From assembly GCA_965211995.1 (NCBI GenBank), contig OZ243040.1, positions 124,001-188,000 of the forward strand: 64,000 bases of DNA, in the 5' to 3' direction. Shown here in pieces: positions 9,315 through 18,157 of the stretch. The notes beneath the pieces are model-generated. The model ran no database searches, was not told the origin of the DNA, and worked only from the letters and a program-made list of their open reading frames with translations. Numbering within the stretch: position 1 is the stretch's first letter; each line of letters begins with the position of its first letter. The translations under genes were made by a program, and so were the position numbers. The stretch comes from CAYFZO01 sp965211995. GTDB lineage: Bacteria; Pseudomonadota; Gammaproteobacteria; Poriferisulfidales; Oxydemutatoraceae.

Positions 9315-9337
9315 GGTATCGCCCGTGCCGACTTGTG

Positions 9338-12300
9338 CTACGCGGCTTCGTGCAGGTCGGCGATCAGCGTCTCGAGTTCAACCGCTTTCGGCTTGACCAG
9401 GTGAAACAGCGGCAGATAGGCGGAGAAGTCGCCGAGCAGTTCGCGGCCGCGGCGGCTTCCGGTCTTGCCGGTGTGTTCGTGCAGCAGCGCGCGCAGATAT
9501 TCGCGGTGGCGTTCCATCCTCCCGGTGTCGATGCGCTGAGTTTCCACGAGCGAGTGGTTGCAGTAGTCGTTGAAGCGATTTTCACGGTCGAGAACCAGCG
9601 CGAACCCGCCGGTCATGCCGGCGCCGAAGTTCAGGCCGGCGGCGCCGAGCACTACGACCGCGCCGCCGGTCATGTATTCGCAGCCGTGATCGCCGACGCC
9701 CTCGACAACCGCGACCGCGCCCGAGTTTCTGACCGCGAAGCGCTCGCCGGCGGCGCCGGCGGCGAAGAATTTGCCGCCGGTCGCGCCGTACAGGCAGGTG
9801 TTCCCGGCGATCGGCGTTTCGTCGCTGAGCGCCGTCGGCGGGCGCAACACGATCTCGCCGCCGGCCATGCTCTTGCCCGCGTAGTCGTTGACGTCGCCTT
9901 CGAGGTGCAGATGCAGGCCGCCCGCGTTCCACACGCCGAAACTCTGCCCGGCGGTGCCGGTCAGTTTGAGTTTGATCGGCGCGTCGTGCATGCCGTGATT
10001 GCCGTGGCGCTTGGCAATCTCGCCCGACACGCGCGCGCCGATCGAGCGGTTGGTGTTGTTGACGGCGTAATGAAACTCGCCGCCGCGTTTGTGTGTGATC
10101 GCGTCGAGCGTGTCGGCGACCATTTTTTCGGCGAGTTCGCCGCGGTCGAACGGCGCGTTCCGCGCGCGGGTGCAGAAGCGCGGCTCGTCCATTGAGGCCG
10201 CGGCGCTCGTCAGGATCGGGGTCAGGTCGAGCCGGCTCTGCTTCGGCGTGTCCGCGGCGGCGACTTCGAGCAGGGAGGTTTGTCCGATCAGGTCCTCGAG
10301 TTTGCGGACGCCGAGTTGCGCCATCCATTCGCGCGTCTCGGTCGCGACAAATTTGAAATAGTTCATTACCATTTCGGCTTTGCCGATGAAGTGCCGCAGC
10401 CGCAGCGTCTGGTTTTGCGTTGCGACGCCGGTCGCGCAGTTGTTGAGGTGGCAGATGCGCAGGTACTTGCACCCCATCGCGACCATCGGCGCGGTGCCGA
10501 AGCCGAAACTCTCGGCGCCGAGGATTGCGGCTTTGACCACGTCGAGGCCGGTTTTCAGGCCGCCGTCGGTTTGCAGGCGCACTTTGCCGCGCAGGCCGTT
10601 CGCGCGCAGCACCTGGCTGGTTTCGGTGAGCCCGAGTTCCCACGGCGCGCCCGCGTACTTGATGCTGGTCAACGGGCTCGCGCCGGTGCCGCCGTCGTAG
10701 CCCGAGATCGTGATCAGGTCGGCGTATGCTTTGGCGACGCCCGCGGCGATGGTGCCGACGCCCGCCGCGGCGACCAGTTTCACCGACACCAGCGCGTCGG
10801 GATTGACCTGCTTGAGATCAAAGATCAACTGCGCGAGGTCTTCTATTGAGTAGATGTCGTGATGCGGCGGGGGGGATATCAGCGAAATGCCTTCGTTCGA
10901 GTAACGCAGTTTCGCGATCATCGCGTTGACCTTGTGTCCGGGCAGTTGGCCGCCTTCGCCGGGTTTTGCGCCTTGCGCGATCTTGATCTGCAAGACTTCG
11001 GCGTTGACCAGGTAGTGCGGTGTGACGCCGAACCGCCCCGACGCGACCTGTTTGATCTTCGACGACTTGTCGGTGCCGTAGCGCACGGGGTCTTCGCCGC
11101 CTTCGCCCGAGTTCGAGCGTCCGCCGAGGCGGTTCATCGCCTGCGCCAGCGTTTCGTGCGCGTCCGGCGACAGCGCGCCGAGCGACATGCCGGCCGAGTC
11201 AAAGCGGGGCAGGATTGCCGCAATCGGCTCGACTTCCTCGAGCGGCAGCGGGGTCGGCGCCGGTTTCAGTTCGAGCAGGTCGCGCAGCACGATCGGCGGG
11301 CGGCGGTTGACGTGGTCGGCGAAGACCTTGTAGTCCGAATAATCTCCGTCTTGCACCGCCCGGTGCAGGCTTTGAATCACGTCCGGGTTGTACGCGTGGT
11401 ATTCGCCGCCGTGGACGTATTTGAGCAGGCCGCCCTGCTGCGCGCGCTCGTTCGGGTTCCACGCCTGCCACACCCGGCGCAGTTGGTCGTCGTGCAGTTG
11501 CGCGAAGTCCATGCCCTGCACGCGGCTGACGGTGCCTTTGAAGCACAGCTCCACGACTTCGTCGTGCAAGCCGATGATTTCAAACAGTTGCGCTCCGCGA
11601 TAACTCGTGATCGTCGAAATGCCCATCTTTGACATGATCTTGTACAGGCCCTTGTTGATCCCGTTGCGGTAATTCGCGCCGAGCGCCGCCGGCGAGAGCT
11701 CGTCGCCGGCCTTGCCGGCGCGGTGCAGATCGTTGAGCACCTGATACGCGAGGTACGGAAACACCGCGGTCGCGCCGTAGCCGATCAGTGTCGCGAACTG
11801 GTGCGGGTCGCGCGCGCAGCCGGTCGCGACGATGACGTTGGTGCGGCAGCGCAGTTTTTTCTCGATCAACCGCTGATGCACCGCGCCGCAGGCGGCGAGC
11901 GCGTGGATCGGCGCGCGTTCGCGGCTGAGGTTCTGGTCCGACAACACCACCAGCGCGACCTTGTGTTCGGTCACCGCCGCGACCACTTCATCGCACAGGG
12001 TTTGGAGCGCGGTCTTGAGGCCGGTTTCGGCCGCGGCGTTGAGGTCGAAGATCCGGTGCTTATAGTCCGCGGGGTCGAGCGATAAGATCTCTCGGAACTC
12101 GTGCTCGGACAAAACCGGCGACTCGATGACGACGTGTTTTGCATTCTCCGACTGTTCTTCGAACGGGTTGCATTCGCGTCCGAGGCAGGTTTCAAGCGAC
12201 ATTACAATCTGTTCGCGCAGCGAGTCGATTGGCGGATTCGTCACCTGCGCGAACTGCTGGCGGAAATTGTCCGGCAGCAGGCGCGCGCGCTGCGACATCA

Positions 12301-13819
12301 CCGGCAGCGGCGTGTCGTCGCCCATTGAGCCGACCGCCTCCTGGCCGGCTTCGGCGAGGACGCGGATGATCTGGTCTTTCTCCTCGAACGTGACGCCGAA
12401 CATTTTTTCGTAAACCGCGAGTTTGTTCTGCGGCATAACCGCAGCCGCGAGCGGCGCGTTGCCGGGCGGCGTCGCCGCGTATTGCAGATTGCCGTCGAGC
12501 CACTTGCGGTAAGGGCGGGCGCGCTTGAGCCGGTCGTCTATCGCCGCCGGCGTCAGCAGTTCGCCGCTGTCGGTGTCAACCGCCAGCATCTCGCCCGGCT
12601 TGAGCCGGCCTTTGGCCTGCACCTCGTCGGGGCGGTAGTCGTGGACTCCGATCTCCGACGCCAGCGTGATGTGGCGGTCTTTGGTGATCACGTAGCGCGC
12701 CGGGCGCAGACCGTTGCGGTCGAGCACGCACGCGGCGTAGCGGCCGTCGGTCAGGACGATGCCCGCCGGGCCGTCCCACGGCTCCATGCACAGCGAGTGA
12801 TAGCGGTAAAAGGCGCGCAGATCGGGGTCGAAATGCCCGACGTTCTGCCACGCGGGCGGGATCAGCAGGCGCATTGCGCGGAACACGTCCACGCCGCCGG
12901 CGAGCAGCACTTCGAGCATGTTGTCGAGGCTGCACGAGTCGGAGCCCTCCATCGACACCAGCGGCGACAGTTCGCTCAGGTCGGGCAGTCCGGGCGCTTT
13001 GAGTTCGTGCGCGCGCGCGCGCGCCCAGTTGCGGTTGCCCTGGATCGTGTTGATTTCGCCGTTGTGCGCGAGAAACCGGAACGGGTGCGCGAGCCGCCAT
13101 TGCGGCCAGGTGTTGGTCGAGAAGCGCTGGTGGAAAACGCAGATCGAGGTCTCAAGCCGCCGGTCGCTCAAGTCCGGGTAAAAGACCGGCAGATTCTCAG
13201 GCATCACCAGGCCCTTGTAGATGAGCGTGCGCGACGACAGACCGGTGACGTAGAACGCGTCGTCTTGTTGCGCGACCGCAGTCTCGGCGCGCCGGCGCGC
13301 GATGAACAGTGCGCGCTCGAAATCTGCCGTGCCGGGCGCGGCTTTCGCGCGGCCCGCGTTGACGAAGATCTGCTCGATGCGCGGCAGCGAGTCCAGAGCT
13401 TCGCGCCCGCAGACTTCGGGATTGATCGGAACCTCGCGCCACCCCGCGGGTTCGAGGCCCTGCCGTACCAGGGCGTCGGCGAGCGCGGCTTTGCCGTAGT
13501 CGGCGCGCGCCGGGTCGCGGTTGAGAAATACCGTCCCGGCCGCGAACGATTTTCCGATCTTGATGCCGGCGGCGTCGGCCTGCGAGCGCATATAGTCCAC
13601 CGGCATTTTCAGCAGCAGGCCGCAGCCGTCGCCGGTCTTGCCGTCGGCGGCGACGGCGCCGCGGTGCGTCAGGCGCCCGAGCGACTTGACTGCGGTCGCG
13701 ACCAGCCGGTGACCGGCGCGCCCGTCCATGTTCGCGATCAGGCCGAAGCCGCAGCCGTCTTTTTCGAAAGCGGGGGAGTAGAGACCGTTTTGGGGGGCTT
13801 TGTTAGCGGGCTTTCTCAT
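9338..13819 (-). CDS. gltB: Glutamate synthase (NADPH) large subunit GltB
   Basis: A 1493-residue large subunit, full length for the family. It converts glutamine plus 2-oxoglutarate to two glutamates with electrons from GltD. Cys23 in EKDGCGFGLIAN is the N-terminal nucleophile after removal of a 22-residue propeptide, and starts the Ntn glutaminase domain. Further on are the central domain and the FMN-binding synthase domain (SGYDGGTGASPLTSIKYAG). The 3Fe-4S cysteines lie in CKYLRICHLNNCATG. The C-terminal GXGXG beta-helix follows. The partner gene gltD, usually next door, is absent: dnaG follows instead. It is the third gene of the aroK-aroB-gltB stretch. Confidence 0.97.
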   Translation of the reverse strand: MRKPANKAPQNGLYSPAFEKDGCGFGLIANMDGRAGHRLVATAVKSLGRLTHRGAVAADGKTGDGCGLLLKMPVDYMRSQADAAGIKIGKSFAAGTVFLNRDPARADYGKAALADALVRQGLEPAGWREVPINPEVCGREALDSLPRIEQIFVNAGRAKAAPGTADFERALFIARRRAETAVAQQDDAFYVTGLSSRTLIYKGLVMPENLPVFYPDLSDRRLETSICVFHQRFSTNTWPQWRLAHPFRFLAHNGEINTIQGNRNWARARAHELKAPGLPDLSELSPLVSMEGSDSCSLDNMLEVLLAGGVDVFRAMRLLIPPAWQNVGHFDPDLRAFYRYHSLCMEPWDGPAGIVLTDGRYAACVLDRNGLRPARYVITKDRHITLASEIGVHDYRPDEVQAKGRLKPGEMLAVDTDSGELLTPAAIDDRLKRARPYRKWLDGNLQYAATPPGNAPLAAAVMPQNKLAVYEKMFGVTFEEKDQIIRVLAEAGQEAVGSMGDDTPLPVMSQRARLLPDNFRQQFAQVTNPPIDSLREQIVMSLETCLGRECNPFEEQSENAKHVVIESPVLSEHEFREILSLDPADYKHRIFDLNAAAETGLKTALQTLCDEVVAAVTEHKVALVVLSDQNLSRERAPIHALAACGAVHQRLIEKKLRCRTNVIVATGCARDPHQFATLIGYGATAVFPYLAYQVLNDLHRAGKAGDELSPAALGANYRNGINKGLYKIMSKMGISTITSYRGAQLFEIIGLHDEVVELCFKGTVSRVQGMDFAQLHDDQLRRVWQAWNPNERAQQGGLLKYVHGGEYHAYNPDVIQSLHRAVQDGDYSDYKVFADHVNRRPPIVLRDLLELKPAPTPLPLEEVEPIAAILPRFDSAGMSLGALSPDAHETLAQAMNRLGGRSNSGEGGEDPVRYGTDKSSKIKQVASGRFGVTPHYLVNAEVLQIKIAQGAKPGEGGQLPGHKVNAMIAKLRYSNEGISLISPPPHHDIYSIEDLAQLIFDLKQVNPDALVSVKLVAAAGVGTIAAGVAKAYADLITISGYDGGTGASPLTSIKYAGAPWELGLTETSQVLRANGLRGKVRLQTDGGLKTGLDVVKAAILGAESFGFGTAPMVAMGCKYLRICHLNNCATGVATQNQTLRLRHFIGKAEMVMNYFKFVATETREWMAQLGVRKLEDLIGQTSLLEVAAADTPKQSRLDLTPILTSAAASMDEPRFCTRARNAPFDRGELAEKMVADTLDAITHKRGGEFHYAVNNTNRSIGARVSGEIAKRHGNHGMHDAPIKLKLTGTAGQSFGVWNAGGLHLHLEGDVNDYAGKSMAGGEIVLRPPTALSDETPIAGNTCLYGATGGKFFAAGAAGERFAVRNSGAVAVVEGVGDHGCEYMTGGAVVVLGAAGLNFGAGMTGGFALVLDRENRFNDYCNHSLVETQRIDTGRMERHREYLRALLHEHTGKTGSRRGRELLGDFSAYLPLFHLVKPKAVELETLIADLHEAA

Positions 13820-13857
13820 GCGTTTTGCGCCGTCGCTTGCGTATTTTTAAGCCGCGG

Positions 13858-13866
13858 ATTATAGCA
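13858..13866 (-). promoter_or_regulatory. gltB promoter, extended -10
   Basis: On the minus strand TGCTATAAT is a perfect extended -10 element (TGn-TATAAT), about 39 bp upstream of the gltB ATG and inside the aroB-gltB gap. A -35 match at 16-17 bp is poor. This suggests that gltB has its own promoter rather than depending only on aroKB transcription. Confidence 0.5.
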
Positions 13867-13947
13867 CGCGCCCGGTTTTCACTGCGTTGTATCGCGCGCC
13901 GTCGCGGGCGCTTTCGGATAAGTTCGCGGCCGCGCTGCGCAGCCGCG

Positions 13948-15033
13948 TCAGCCTTGCAGGACTTGCCTGAGTTCCCGCCGGCCGACGCCGTCGCTGACGA
14001 ACGCGTCTCCGATTTTTTTGAGCAGCACCAGGCGACATTCAGCGCCGAGATTCTTTTTGTCCCGCGCCATCAGTTCGAGCATTTGTTCGGGGGTGATCGC
14101 GGGCGGAATTGTGCGCGGCAGCGCGGCGCGCTCGAGCAATGCGGCGACCCGGCCGACCTGCGCGTTTTCGAGGTATCCGAGGTCGCGCGAGGCGGCGGCG
14201 GCCAGCAGCAGGCCGCAGCCGACCGCTTCGCCGTGCAGCCAGTGCTTGTATGCGGTGGCGGTTTCGATCGCGTGTCCGAACGTGTGTCCGAGGTTCAAAA
14301 GCATGCGGTGGCCGCCGCGTTCGCGCTCGTCTTTTGCGACGACCTCGGCTTTGATTTCGCACGCACGCAGAATTGCACAGGTCAGGACTTCGCGTTCGCG
14401 CGCCATCAGCGCGGTCATGTTTTGTTCGAGCCACTCGAAAAACTCCGCGTCGAGGATCATGCCGTATTTGATGATCTCGGCGACGCCGGCCGAGAAGTGC
14501 CTGGCGGGCAGGGTCGCGAGCACGTCGAGGTCGATCACGACGGCGCGCGGCTGGTAAAAAGCGCCGATCATGTTTTTCCCGAGCGCGTGGTTGACGCCGG
14601 TTTTGCCGCCGACCGACGAATCCACTTGCGCGAGCAGGGTCGTGGGGATCTGTATCAAATCAATGCCGCGCTGATAGCAGGCCGCGGCGAAACCGGCGAC
14701 GTCGCCGACGACGCCGCCGCCGAGCGCCGCGAGGGTCGTGTTTCTGCCCGCGCCGATCTCGAGCAGCCGCGTGCAGATATGCTCGAACGACGCCAGCGTT
14801 TTGTGTTCTTCGCCCGCGGGCAGCACGACGTCCGCAACCGCCACCGCGGCCAGCGCGGCGCGCACCCGCTCGAGATACAAAGGCGCGACCGTCTCATCGG
14901 TGACGATGACGACGCGGTCGCCGCGCAGACGCTCGCTGAGGAGGTCCGCGGCGTCGAGCAGGTTCGCGCCGACGTGGATCGGATAAGCGCGCTCGCCCAG
15001 GGCGACTGTCAGCGTTGTCGGTGTCTCAGGCAT
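13948..15033 (-). CDS. aroB: 3-dehydroquinate synthase AroB
   Basis: A 361-residue enzyme that cyclises DAHP to 3-dehydroquinate, step two of the shikimate pathway, using NAD and a divalent metal. NAD-binding GGGVVGDVAGFAAACYQRG and the active-site run VDSSVGGKTGVNH are intact. Metal ligands include the His residues of LGHTFGHAIE. The start codon overlaps the aroK stop by 8 bp (ATGCCTGA), a sign of translational coupling. Length and motifs are typical. Confidence 0.97.
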   Translation of the reverse strand: MPETPTTLTVALGERAYPIHVGANLLDAADLLSERLRGDRVVIVTDETVAPLYLERVRAALAAVAVADVVLPAGEEHKTLASFEHICTRLLEIGAGRNTTLAALGGGVVGDVAGFAAACYQRGIDLIQIPTTLLAQVDSSVGGKTGVNHALGKNMIGAFYQPRAVVIDLDVLATLPARHFSAGVAEIIKYGMILDAEFFEWLEQNMTALMAREREVLTCAILRACEIKAEVVAKDERERGGHRMLLNLGHTFGHAIETATAYKHWLHGEAVGCGLLLAAAASRDLGYLENAQVGRVAALLERAALPRTIPPAITPEQMLELMARDKKNLGAECRLVLLKKIGDAFVSDGVGRRELRQVLQG

Positions 15034-15583
15034 CGGTCCGGGGGTTCGCCGCGCAACCGGATGGCCGCAGCGGCGGCAGCGCGGCGACGATCTCGTCGCC
15101 TATTGTGCGCACGCTCTTATTGTCAACCGCAATGACGATATCCGCAATTCGCCGGTAGAGGTCTTCGCGCAGGCGGTTGAGCCGGGCCAGCGTTGCGCGC
15201 CGGTCCCGGCCGTGCAGCAGCGGCCTGCTCCGGTCGTTGCCGATGCGCGCGAGTTGGGTGTCGGTGCCGACCCGGAGATAAACCACGACGCCGCGTTCGC
15301 GCAGGCGCCGCCGGTTTTTCTGCGACAGCACCGCGCCGCCGCCGGTCGCGAGCACGAGGCCTTGTTTTTTTGTCAGTTCCGCAAGCACCGCGGTTTCGTA
15401 GCGCCTGAAACCGCCCTCGCCGGCGCGCTCGAAGATCTCGGCGACCGTCGCGCCCGCGCGTTGTTGCACGACGTCGTCGCTGTCGCAAAACTCATGGTCG
15501 AGGCGGGCGGCGAGATGCCGGCCCAGCGTCGTTTTGCCGCAGGCCATCGGGCCGATCAGAAAGATGTTGGAGGCGGGCGTCAT
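15026..15583 (-). CDS. aroK: Shikimate kinase AroK
   Basis: A 185-residue kinase that phosphorylates shikimate at the 3-OH with ATP. I use the ATG at 15583, which gives MTPASNIFLIGPMACGKTTL; the longer in-frame extension to 15670 has no family similarity. Walker A is GPMACGKTT near residue 10, the shikimate-binding DSD follows at about 34, and ATGGGAVL is the second substrate-binding loop. It overlaps aroB by 8 bp. It is transcribed away from mrcA. In many gammaproteobacteria pilMNOPQ lies between these two genes, but here only about 110 bp separate them. Confidence 0.96.
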   Translation of the reverse strand: MTPASNIFLIGPMACGKTTLGRHLAARLDHEFCDSDDVVQQRAGATVAEIFERAGEGGFRRYETAVLAELTKKQGLVLATGGGAVLSQKNRRRLRERGVVVYLRVGTDTQLARIGNDRSRPLLHGRDRRATLARLNRLREDLYRRIADIVIAVDNKSVRTIGDEIVAALPPLRPSGCAANPRTDA

Positions 15584-15694
15584 GCGTGCGGCGGTTTCGG
15601 TTGTAACGGTTCGCGGGATGAATGATACGCGGGTGCGCACCCGCTTGTCATTGCAAGTTTCGCACAGCATCGTTGCCGGTGCACCGCGCGGAGC

Positions 15695-18145
15695 GTGGTA
15701 AAATGGGCATTCTTGGCAGTATTCGAGAGCATTCGTCAGGTGGTTCCCCGCGGTTTAAGAAAAGTTTTCCTTGCGTTGATCAGCTTGTTCCCGGTCGCGG
15801 TCGCGGTGTTTATCGGCGCTTATCTTTACGTCGCGCCGGAGTTGCCGTCGGTCGCCGACCTCAAGAACATCCGGCTGCAGACCCCGCTGCGGATCTACAC
15901 CCGCGACGGCCGCCTGCTCGGCGAGTTCGGCGAAAAACGGCGCGTGCCGGTCGCACTGCCCCAGCTCCCGCCGGCGCTGATCGACGCTTTTCTGGCCGCG
16001 GAGGACGACCGTTTTTTTGAGCATCCGGGGGTGGATTACGAGGGGCTGGCGCGCGCGGCGATAAAACTGATCGAGACCGGAGAGAAAAAGCAGGGCGGCA
16101 GCACCATCACGATGCAACTTGCGCGCAACTACTTTTTAACCAGCGCCAGGACTTATAAGCGCAAACTCAAGGAGATTTTCCTGGCGTTATTGATCGAGCG
16201 CCGGTTCAGCAAGCGGGAAATACTGCAACTGTACCTGAACAAAATATTTCTCGGGCAGCGCGCCTACGGCGTCGGCGCCGCCGCCGAGGTTTACTACGGC
16301 AAGGACGTGGGGGAGCTCGAACTCGCGCAGGTCGCGATGATCGCGGGTATGCCGAAGGCGCCTTCGATATACAACCCGCTGAGCAATCCGGCGCTCGCGG
16401 TCAAGCGCAGGAATTACGTGCTCGACCGCATGCTGGAACTGGAAATGATCGGGCCGCAGGCGCACGCACGCGCCGCGGCGAGCGCAGTGACGGCAAAGTG
16501 GCACGGCGCGGAAATCAAGGTGGACGCACCCTACGTCGCTGAAATGGTGCGCCTGGAAGCGCTCGAGATTCTCGGGGACGAAGCCCAGGTCGGCGGCTAC
16601 GAGATTTATACGACGCTCGACGGCGCCGCTCAGGCCGAGGCCAACCGCGCCGTCGAAAGGGCGTTGATCAAATACGACCTGCGCCACGGTTACCGCGGCG
16701 CCGAAGCCCGCGTCGAAATTGACGATTTCTCCGGCGCGCCGGCGGTGCGCGCGGCGCTCGCTGGCTTTCACGAGGCGGGCGGTTTGTCGCCGGCGCTGGT
16801 GACCGCGGTCGGCGACGGCACTTTCCGCGCGGTGATGAAAAGCGGCGAGGCGGCGACGCTGGGTTCTCCGGCTTACAGTTGGGCCCGGCGCTACCTTGAT
16901 CAGGATCGGCGGGGGGCGCCTCCGGAGTCGGCGCACGACGTCGTTGCCGTCGGCGACGTCGTGCGCCTCGCCCGCGCCGGGGACGGGTGGAAACTCAGGC
17001 AGTTGCCGGACGTCGGCGGCGCGCTGGTGGCGTTGGAGGCGGACGCCGGCGGCGTCGTCGCACTCAGCGGCGGCTTCGATTTTTCCCTGAGCGAGTTCAA
17101 CCGCGCAATCCAGGCCAAGCGCCAGCCCGGGTCGAGTTTCAAGCCGTTCATTTACGCCGCCGCGCTGGCTCACGGATATACCCCGGCCACGGTCGTGAAC
17201 GACTCGCCGGTGGTGTTCACCGATATCCGCACCAGCCTCGATTGGCGTCCGGCGAATTACAGCGGTAAGTTTTTCGGGCCGACGCGCCTGCGCGAAGCGT
17301 TGAAGCACTCGCGCAACCTCGTCTCGATCAGGCTGGTCGACAGCGTCAGCGTGCGCGACACGCTCGACTACGTATTGCGGTTTGGGTTTGACCGCGCCGG
17401 CCAACCTTATAACCTGACGCTCGCGCTCGGCTCCGGCACGGTCACGCCGGTGCAGATCGCCGGCGCTTTCACCGCTTTTGCCAACGGCGGCACGCACAGC
17501 CGGCCGTACTTAATCGACGAGATCCGCAGCGCCGGCGTGCGGGTGTACAAGGCCGCCCCGCCGGCGGTCTGCGCGGAAAACTGCGCACCTCAGATCAGTG
17601 ACGCTTTGGATCTCGCGGCCGCTGTGGGGCGGGCCTCGACGCAGACGGCGCCGGCTTACGCGCGGCGGGTGATCCCGTCGGATATCGCCTATCAGGTCAA
17701 CAGCATGTTGCGCGACGTTATACGCGGCGGCACCGGTCGCCGCGCGCGGGTGCTCGAGCGTGGCGACCTCGCGGGGAAAACCGGAACCACCAACGATCAG
17801 CGCGACGCCTGGTTCAGCGGCTTTAACCGCGATATCGTGTGCACGACCTGGGTCGGCTTTGACGACCACCGGCCGCTGGGGCGTTACGAAACCGGCAGCA
17901 GGGCGGCGTTGCCGATGTGGATCGAGTTCATGCGCGCGGTGCTCGACGGCAAGCCGGAACGCCCCTATTTCAAGCCGGGCGGCATTGTCGCCGCGAAGAT
18001 TGATCCGGCGACCGGCCTGCTCGCGCACCCGGCCGCCGAGAACGCGCTCGTCGAGACGTTCCGTGCCGAGTATTTGCCGAAAGAGATCGCCGGCGCCGCT
18101 TTCGGCGGCGACGCCGGCAAAAAAGACGTGGAAAAACTGTTTTGA
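15695..18145 (+). CDS. mrcA: Penicillin-binding protein 1A (bifunctional class A PBP)
   Basis: An 816-residue murein synthase anchored by one N-terminal helix (about residues 25-47). The GT51 domain has EDDRFFEHPGVD, QGGSTITMQLARN and RKLKEIFLALLIERRFSKRE, and polymerises lipid II. An OB-like (ODD) insert follows, as in E. coli MrcA. The transpeptidase domain has the nucleophile in GSSFKPF, SRN as the second motif and KTGTTND as the third. The start is GTG at 15695; GTG at 15740 (VPRGLRKVF) is possible, and TAAAAT at 15699-15704 looks like a -10 that would favour the later start. It probably depends on a LpoA-like partner, which is not seen here. Confidence 0.95.
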   Translation: MVKWAFLAVFESIRQVVPRGLRKVFLALISLFPVAVAVFIGAYLYVAPELPSVADLKNIRLQTPLRIYTRDGRLLGEFGEKRRVPVALPQLPPALIDAFLAAEDDRFFEHPGVDYEGLARAAIKLIETGEKKQGGSTITMQLARNYFLTSARTYKRKLKEIFLALLIERRFSKREILQLYLNKIFLGQRAYGVGAAAEVYYGKDVGELELAQVAMIAGMPKAPSIYNPLSNPALAVKRRNYVLDRMLELEMIGPQAHARAAASAVTAKWHGAEIKVDAPYVAEMVRLEALEILGDEAQVGGYEIYTTLDGAAQAEANRAVERALIKYDLRHGYRGAEARVEIDDFSGAPAVRAALAGFHEAGGLSPALVTAVGDGTFRAVMKSGEAATLGSPAYSWARRYLDQDRRGAPPESAHDVVAVGDVVRLARAGDGWKLRQLPDVGGALVALEADAGGVVALSGGFDFSLSEFNRAIQAKRQPGSSFKPFIYAAALAHGYTPATVVNDSPVVFTDIRTSLDWRPANYSGKFFGPTRLREALKHSRNLVSIRLVDSVSVRDTLDYVLRFGFDRAGQPYNLTLALGSGTVTPVQIAGAFTAFANGGTHSRPYLIDEIRSAGVRVYKAAPPAVCAENCAPQISDALDLAAAVGRASTQTAPAYARRVIPSDIAYQVNSMLRDVIRGGTGRRARVLERGDLAGKTGTTNDQRDAWFSGFNRDIVCTTWVGFDDHRPLGRYETGSRAALPMWIEFMRAVLDGKPERPYFKPGGIVAAKIDPATGLLAHPAAENALVETFRAEYLPKEIAGAAFGGDAGKKDVEKLF

Positions 18146-18157
18146 CCCTGCGCGAAC

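Noticed and set aside
12482..13864. A 460-codon frame opposite gltB
   Set aside because: Antisense shadow of a convincing GltB; no recognisable motifs.
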